Assembly (NCBI RefSeq): GCF_035083965.1
Contig: NC_089736.1
Span: forward strand, 3,643,001 to 3,707,000
Reading direction: 5' to 3'
Source of the DNA: Branchiostoma lanceolatum
Taxonomy: Eukaryota > Chordata > Leptocardii > Amphioxiformes > Branchiostomatidae
DNA: 64,000 bases
Every line of letters starts with the position of its first letter. The stretch's first letter is position 1. Below the pieces are notes generated by a model. That model saw nothing but the letters and a program-made list of their open reading frames with translations. It was not told the origin of the DNA and did not search any database. Positions 57,708 to 64,000 of this stretch are shown here, in pieces. The position numbers were made by a program, and so were the translations under genes.

Positions 57708-60700
57708 TTAAGCTTCTCCATTTGTAATAGTTACATACCCATCATCTTTCATTGCTATTCCTTCATCCACTTTCTCTTCCTTCTCTGTTTCCTCAGTCTT
57801 TTCTTCCACTGGCTCTTCAGCATCTTTTTTAGGAACTTCTTTTTTTGTTGTCTCCTTTTTCTTCTTTGAGCCTGGTTTCTTCATGCAACTGAATAGGTTT
57901 CCTGAGAAAAGAAAATACAATTTGTATAAGCCTCACTTTAAACTTATGATATCTAAAACATACATTGACCACACTACTTTTTCAACTCTGGGTAAATAAT
58001 TTTATTTGTTTCTTAATTTGCACATGCAATATTTTATGCAAAGTCAACCCCAGCTAGCTAAATAGTCACATTTAACGGTACCTGCATTGCTGTTTAATAG
58101 TTAGCCCTTCTAAAAACGTTTTTTTTCTTTTATTTCCCAAGCAGAAACTTAGCACTTTTTTTCCTCACTGATACTTCGTTCTGTGGTTTAGCTCCTTACC
58201 CGTGCACCCTGGTGTCTTTTTCTTCTTCTTCTCCTTTGTTCCTTTGTCATCTTCTTGTTGTGTTGGTGTTTCTTCAGTTTTAGCCTCTTCTACAGAAAGT
58301 GGATTCAAACATAAGTTAGTTACTAATGACTGGACCAGTAGATCATAGTTTTGAAGATCGTGGTACAAAATATGCCCACGATACATTTTGTGCAAAAATA
58401 GAGTGTTAATATCAAGGATATGCAACTTGATCTATGAATAGTTTCTTCAGGTTGGTGATTTGATGTCTGACAAAATTCTTGTTACACAGCCAAACGACAT
58501 ACTACTACCTAGTAATCCTGCAAGACATGCTGTAGAATGGGAAAAATTCGCTGGAATTTAATTTCACAGAAGGGAGACAATGAGGTATCTGCGGTAGTTT
58601 TAAGTTTGCAGTTCATGGCGAAAACCTGTGTGCCACTAGGCACTACAAGGTGAACAACAAAATCTTACCTTCCGCTGCTACTGTCACTTCTTCATACACT
58701 TGCACGTCTTCATATGCTGACTCCGGCTCTTTAGTTGGCTGGTCTTCTAGATCTGGAGGTGATAGGACACAGTTTAATATCCACTGAACATGACTGTCCC
58801 TTGTGAGGTACCATTTTGCAAAGTGCAGTTTTTGCTGAAATAAGTACCTAGAAATATGGGGACGGTCTATCTGAATATGAAAATGTAAAAATTGTGTAAT
58901 TTTTTCAATATTAACCCCCCTATACTTACCCCCTGAATTTTGTAACATGGCTATGTACTAAACTAGTATAAAGGTATGCTAGCAAACATAATTAATGCCT
59001 TAAAGCAAGGATACTTTGTGGTCAAAAGTCATTACTGTGAATATCTGAACCCCAAATATATCTGAAAACACAGATATAGACTATTCCCAAATCACTCCCA
59101 ATCAGTGATTTCTGTGCTTAGATAGACCATCTCTATATTTTGAAATGCGTATTTTACAAAGTCAGAATTAATCCCCCCCCCCCAGTTCAGGAACCATTTC
59201 TTCTGTTCATTTCAACAATAATTCATTTTAGTGTCTTTTATGGTGAAATATACATACTGCATTAAAGGTTTGGGTAGCAACATGTGGCTACAACTAAACA
59301 TATTGTATCAATAGGATCACTTAATAATTGTATATTTCGTCTTTGTAGGATTTGGCCGCAACTGGGCAATCATATGTAGAAAACTTGGTCTTCGGCCATC
59401 CGTGCATTTGAACATTTCATTTCTTCCTCTTACATATGCTTGATTATAAATGTATCTCTGCATTCTAGCACATGAATGCATTTCAACATGTGATTCCTTT
59501 CCTCTCACATCTACATGTCTAGAAACTATAAATGCATTGGTAAATGATGATTTAGGAGGTGAGAAAGACCTGTTTTCACCGAGTGTATACGTACCTGAGC
59601 CTGTGTAGAGGTCCGAATTGGTTGTATCGTCAGAACTAACGCTCGCGTTTTCCACGCCATCGTACGTGCCCGAATCTTGCTCGGTATCGCTGGTAGTCAC
59701 TTCCGTGGACTTCACATCCAGTACTGGAAGACAGGGCTCGGGGTGGACTTCAAGTTGGACGTGTTTGTCGTCTGCAACTTGGAGTTGGGCGTTGTTGTCG
59801 TCTGCCATTTGGAGTTGGGGGTTACTTTCGTCTGCCATCGTGGTCTCTTGCACAGTGTCTATCACAACAGGTTCTGGGAGGTTTTGTTGCGTGGGTTCTT
59901 CAGAAGCCGCTGGCTTCGACTGCGTTGATCTGCCCAACGTGTTGATTGAACTGAGCTTGGCAAACTGTGTAGTTGAAAACAAAAGAAGACATGTTGGTAT
60001 GTTTATTCTACCAATAGATAAGGTCATGGTGTGCACGTGCAATATGCCATGCTCATGCAGATCTAGAGGACACCGCGGCAGGAAGGGAAAAGAAGCCTTG
60101 CCCCAGCTTTGACCATGTACTATGCCAGGCCTTTCGTACAAAAAAAAAACCATACCTGAAAGCATATATTAGTCATTACACCTGTTCCCTACGAGTACCA
60201 TAGAATTGATCAGCGGCACACGAAAGCTCACACACAGCCCACCATCTAGATCTTGTAGTAGAACTACAGTTATCCCGAAAACACCTTGCAGGTACTAAGA
60301 CAACGTTGACGATTGTGTCATGGGGTAGAAGAAAAATGTAAAAAGATGTTATTAACCAAGTCTGAAAAATATCTCTTCTTCGGTTGACTGGGAGGGGTTG
60401 GTTCAGGCGACGGTGTGTCTGGAAGAGATCTTGGCTCCGAAACAGTACTTTCTGTCTTCGAAGCTACTGTCCAAACGGTGGGCTCCGCGACCTCTGGAGG
60501 AGGAACTGAGGCCGACGATGGAGGTTTGGGTTTGGGTTCTGCATCTGCGAGTAAGGAGGAGGGAAGGGTTCGATTCAAATCGCAGGGCTTCGAGACAGGG
60601 ACCTCGGGAGCGGGTTCAGAGACCGATGATGAAGGTTTAGGTTTGGCTTCTACGGCAGGTAGTAAGGACGGGGGCAGCGCCTCCTCCACGTCTATGACTG

Positions 60701-60719
60701 CTATCGTCCACTCCCCCAT
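57708..60719 (-). CDS. Unrecognised proline-, acid- and lysine-rich protein
   Basis: Five coding exons read in transcript order: 60719-60357, 59964-59595, 58752-58669, 58289-58200, 57901-57708. Phases close (0, 1, 1, 1) to 366 residues and TAA. Exon 1 holds two repeats of about 37 residues (LPPSLLPAVEAKPKP... and LPSSLLADAEPKPKP...). Exon 2 has short repeats (QLQMADDNNAQLQVADDKH) and a Ser/Thr/Asp-rich end. Later exons are acidic, then lysine-rich (TKEKKKKKTPGCTG, KKPGSKKKKETTKK), ending DDGYVTITNGEA. No signal peptide, membrane helix or known domain is visible, and I do not recognise the family. The start ATG (60719) has a weak context. Upstream frame stays open only to a splice acceptor at 60739, so a 5' extension is possible. 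Confidence 0.68.
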
Positions 60720-61049
60720 AGAGCAGGACAACCAACACCTGCATCAACACATTACCATTTGTTCATTATTTATCTATTCTTTGTTTTCTTGATATGATTT
60801 TGAATCACCTTGGTTGACCAAGCATGAGTTATTTATCATGTTTATTGTTATGTTGACCCCTTGACATGCCTACATCTCGACCTCCAGGAAAAGCGGCCCT
60901 GATGGCCGAATGGAGCATTTTCGAGACTAAATAAAGGCACAAAGAGAGAAAAAATATAACCTGAACTTTAAGGGTAGGTGGGATGGGGAGGGGGCAGAGG
61001 GACGAACACAACTCATGCCTAGGCAAATGATCTACACCAACAACAGCAT

Positions 61050-61145
61050 ACACGCTACAGTCTGTTATCGCCCTAGCCCGGAACCTCGACCACCTCACCC
61101 CCCCACCTTGCCCCTGAAAGGCCATAAGGGGGTAACGATGATGAT
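61050..61145 (+). mobile_element. LINE 3'-end fragment
   Basis: CGCCCTAGCCCGGAACCTCG, a C-run, TTGCCCCTGAAAGG and a GATGATGATGACGA tail match the fragments at 13978 and 29044. Confidence 0.6.
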
Positions 61146-61779
61146 GACGAAGTATGTACGTGCACGTACGCCAGTATTACTCAATGAGACGGGATGAAAC
61201 CACTCTTTGACCAACGTTATTACCTCATGCCGTGATTTCTCAGGTCATCGTAGCAAGGTCCCATACCTTGAACTAGATACATGTACCGTATTTGTGTACC
61301 TACAGTTACGTTTCTACTTGGCTCCTCAAAACGCTGGCCTCGTACAAAAAAATACACCTTTTGTTAATATCCGAGTACGTACCAGGCTACATCGTATTAC
61401 ATAGTATCACCGAGGAGGTTTAAAATTTTAAAGTCCATTGATATGATACTAGCATTGTATGTTTTGAGATTGCAGAGACTATATCACTTGCTACGCCAGA
61501 AGTTTGATTAAGCATTTGCTATCTCTGATAAAATCATGATGAATATAGTTGCTGTGTCAGGCTATGGTATGTCGGTTTGTCCGATATTCAATGCCATGAC
61601 GTTATATAGTAACAGGTGTCCGCCTTCTAACGTCCTTGTCGCATCCAGTAACATAGGTGCTGTAGGGGTTTGGTCTAAACATAAAACGTGCATGTTTCCC
61701 CCACACAGATGCCCCTGTAGTGGGCTAAACCTTATACTGAAGTTGTAAAAATTCGATAAGCAGATCTAGAAGCACTTAC

Positions 61780-61824
61780 CTGTTTGTAGTAGGGTTTGCG
61801 GTGACGAGTGGCGTGTAGGGTTCG
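61780..61824 (-). other. Candidate 5' exon of the unrecognised gene
   Basis: A perfect CAG|GTAAGT donor read on the minus strand, with a possible acceptor at 61825. It can join the acceptor at 60739. No in-frame ATG is seen, so it would be mostly 5' untranslated. Confidence 0.4.
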
Positions 61825-62015
61825 CTGTAGACAAATACCTGCTGGAGTTGTCTAAGCCACTTTAGTCAGTGATTCTGCATTCCGGAGCTCTCGACTATCA
61901 ATCACTCACCAAACCTGTTCGACCGCATCAGAGACCTGGGTAATTATACGGCCGTATGTCCCAGGGCAAGCTTGGAGTAGTCTTTTCTGTACGCCTTAGC
62001 TTGTCTGTATGTTTC

Positions 62016-62017
<2 letters not shown>

Positions 62018-62046
<29 letters not shown>

Positions 62047-62170
62047 GTGTGTATGTATGTATGTGTGTGCGAGTGTGTATGTATATATTGGTGTGTGTGT
62101 GTGTATTTGTACGTTTTATGTGTGCCTATATGCGTGTGTGGCTGTGGATTTGTGTGTGTCTGTGTAGTGT
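62018..62170. repeat. (GT)n-rich microsatellite
   Basis: Imperfect GT/GTAT/GC repeats over about 150 bp. Confidence 0.9.
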
Positions 62171-63057
62171 ATGAGTGAGTAGTGTATGTTTTATATATAT
62201 TTGCGGCTTTTCTGAAATTTCTGACACCATTTGTGCGTAATGTATACGAAGATGAACCTAGACCAGCCGACGTTTAAAAAGAGCGTAAGATATTATAAGA
62301 ATATAGTAATGATTGCTGATGAAAACGAGAAAGTCATCACAAAGTTAGAAGAAGACAAAAATGGCCGAAATGCCTCATAAGGGTAATACTTTTATTCATA
62401 TTTCGACAATATTTTACTGAGAAGATGTTTCGCACATACTAGTATTCGAAAATTGGTACTACTGATATCGCACCCATATGCAAATATGACGTTTTCCGAA
62501 AAAAAACGAAACATTTTTTACTGAATCAATAAACTCACATGATATAAGAATATTTATACATGTCATCAAAATATCCAAGAAAATTCTTCCACATTATTCC
62601 GTTGTTAGTATCTGATTCATCCCAATCAATGTAAAAAAAATTGTTATTAGTCATTACCCTCTTAGATCTACAAATTAAAGATTCGAAAATGAACCTCTGG
62701 GCCTCCATATCAGTGTGTTTATCGTTATAGAGTGTCTTTCGGGAGTCTTTTTACTTTGTCGTGTCATTGAATAATGGCCCTTGTTGTATATAGTACCTAT
62801 GTCCAAGGAGGTTAACCTCCTGCTATGTCTTGTGCTTCAACGCTATTGTTAACGCCTTTATTTGTGCCTTGAAACCGCTTGTATTGCATATTGTTCAGTC
62901 ACTAGGGCTAGCCCTTCGTTCAGACTTCGGCTGGGCAGCACATGCTGTATGTCTTTATACAGACGCTTAAATAGATCAAACGTAATCATCGCTATGTCTT
63001 GCAGCGGAGGGGGAGGGGGTGTCTTGAGATCCAGCGCCCACACGAGATCTCTGGCAT

Positions 63058-63298
63058 TAAGGGCCCTGTCACACTTGTGCGTATATGCAAGTCCGCATGA
63101 CTTTCGTATTACCAAGTTTTTGCTTTAGGTTAAGTTTCCAGCCGAAGAAGTAATTTCTTTGGTTCGATAACTAGGCAGCTCAACGGTGGGTCAAAGTAGA
63201 AAACAACTTTCTCCCCGCAAGGTTTACTTAAACCAAAAAAATGTTACTGCGGAACTCATGCGGACTTGTATATATGCACACGTGTGACAGGGCCCTAA
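63058..63298. mobile_element. MITE with AGGGCCCTGTCACAC termini
   Basis: AGGGCCCTGTCACACTTGTG at the left is inverted at the right (CACACGTGTGACAGGGCCCT). The inner arms (CAAGTCCGCATGA) also pair. Confidence 0.85.
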
Positions 63299-63851
63299 AG
63301 ACACTCATCCTGGTGACGTCTGTATTCACATCAATACACAGCCTGCAAAACAGGAGGAAACGTAGTTAGCGTAAGACACAAGTCAATCTCGAATAGATGA
63401 ATAGTTGGATTTTTTAGTTCCACAAATGTATTTATGCCATAATAATTTTCACAAGTCGTAGATGTTTTGATATACATGGGGCGATTAGTTTATCCCAGTA
63501 CACTATCATTCTGGCCTTTTTTTCTTTAACCTTGTCATCACTTTGTTTGAACGTACCAAAGAAGCACACATAGCCTCCAGTAGGTTCTTTAATAGTATGT
63601 CGACATCAAAGCTCAATACAAATCATATAGAAATTGACCCCTATGCCTTAGTACATGTAACAAAGTCTAGACGATGGAAATTCCACCAATTTTTGTAAGA
63701 ACCCATTCTAAACCCATACTATACACTCTTAAATTAGGTAGATTATTCCTTAGATACATATAGAATTGTAGTGATGTACCAGCCATACTTTGTACCTTGT
63801 ACAATTGTTGCACAATAAAGTTATCTATCGATGTAACATTAGCAAAGCTAC

Positions 63852-63968
63852 CTTTGCATCCTTTTAATTTTCCTTTCTTCTCCTTCTTGTCCTTCTTTTT
63901 CTTCTTCTTCTTTTCCTCTTTTTGGGGCTCTTCTACCTCTTGCGTTTCTTCTGCTTCTTGTGGCTTGT
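63852..63968 (-). CDS. Isolated lysine-rich exon of a gene beyond the right edge
   Basis: Acceptor ATGCAG before 63968 and donor GTAGC after 63852, 117 nt, phase 1 in and out. It encodes DKPQEAEETQEVEEPQKEE, then a long lysine run and KLKGCKG. The plan (acidic part, lysine run, Gly-Cys, phase 1-1) copies exon 58289-58200 of the neighbouring gene. The rest of this gene is not in the window. Confidence 0.55.
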
Positions 63969-64000
63969 CTGCATCATAGGGCAAATAAGGGTACGTCATT

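Larger units (their letters stand above)
61825..63851. other. Non-coding stretch with repeats
   Basis: Contains a long GT-rich run (about 62018-62170) and an inverted-repeat element at 63058-63298. I found no supported exon. Confidence 0.55.

Noticed and set aside
59618-60112. 164-codon plus-strand frame
   Set aside because: Shadow of the minus-strand exon 59964-59595, whose splice phases fit its neighbours.
62858-63115. 85-codon minus-strand frame as a terminal exon of the right-edge gene
   Set aside because: Its 5' part overlaps the 63058-63298 MITE, and no acceptor gives a phase match I could defend.

Overview
This is an invertebrate-chordate nuclear genomic window, most likely amphioxus (Branchiostoma). 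The genes are intron-rich and their products are very close to vertebrate orthologues. The introns are full of MITE-like hairpins, tRNA-derived SINEs, LINE tails and minisatellites. The species call is inference from gene content and repeat style. No gene is bacterial or viral.

Layout. (1) 191-9449, plus strand: most of a GABA-B receptor subunit 2-like gene; its 5' exons lie left of the window. (2) 18423-10628, minus strand: a complete 17-exon COLQ gene, the collagen tail that anchors acetylcholinesterase. It has a signal peptide, a proline-rich attachment domain, a collagen triple helix and the cysteine-rich COLQ C-terminus (483 aa reconstructed). (3) 30085-21864, minus strand: a complete 12-exon PA2G4/EBP1 gene (389 aa). 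(4) 31500-56626, plus strand: a complete 36-exon POLR3A gene, the largest RNA polymerase III subunit (1,391 aa). It is head-to-head with PA2G4, 1.4 kb apart. (5) 60719-57708, minus strand: a five-coding-exon gene of unknown function (366 aa) with proline-rich and acidic/lysine-rich segments. A related exon of another gene is cut by the right edge.

The genes do not form one pathway. GABBR2 and COLQ act at synapses. PA2G4 (growth, ribosome biogenesis, translation) and POLR3A (tRNA and 5S RNA synthesis) are growth-linked and divergently arranged. All exon models were built by reading splice sites, and the reading phases close over each whole CDS.

The most unusual signal is repeated tandem duplication of short segments that straddle splice junctions. 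The extreme case is a 14-copy, 38-40 bp array of POLR3A exon 12's end plus its splice donor. POLR3A also carries two AT-AC (U12-type) introns, both with locally duplicated donors, and an intronic array of motifs matching the REST/NRSF RE1 core. COLQ lacks the cysteine pair that precedes the attachment domain in vertebrates, and a hairpin element with four perfect cAMP-response palindromes lies about 1.2 kb upstream of it.
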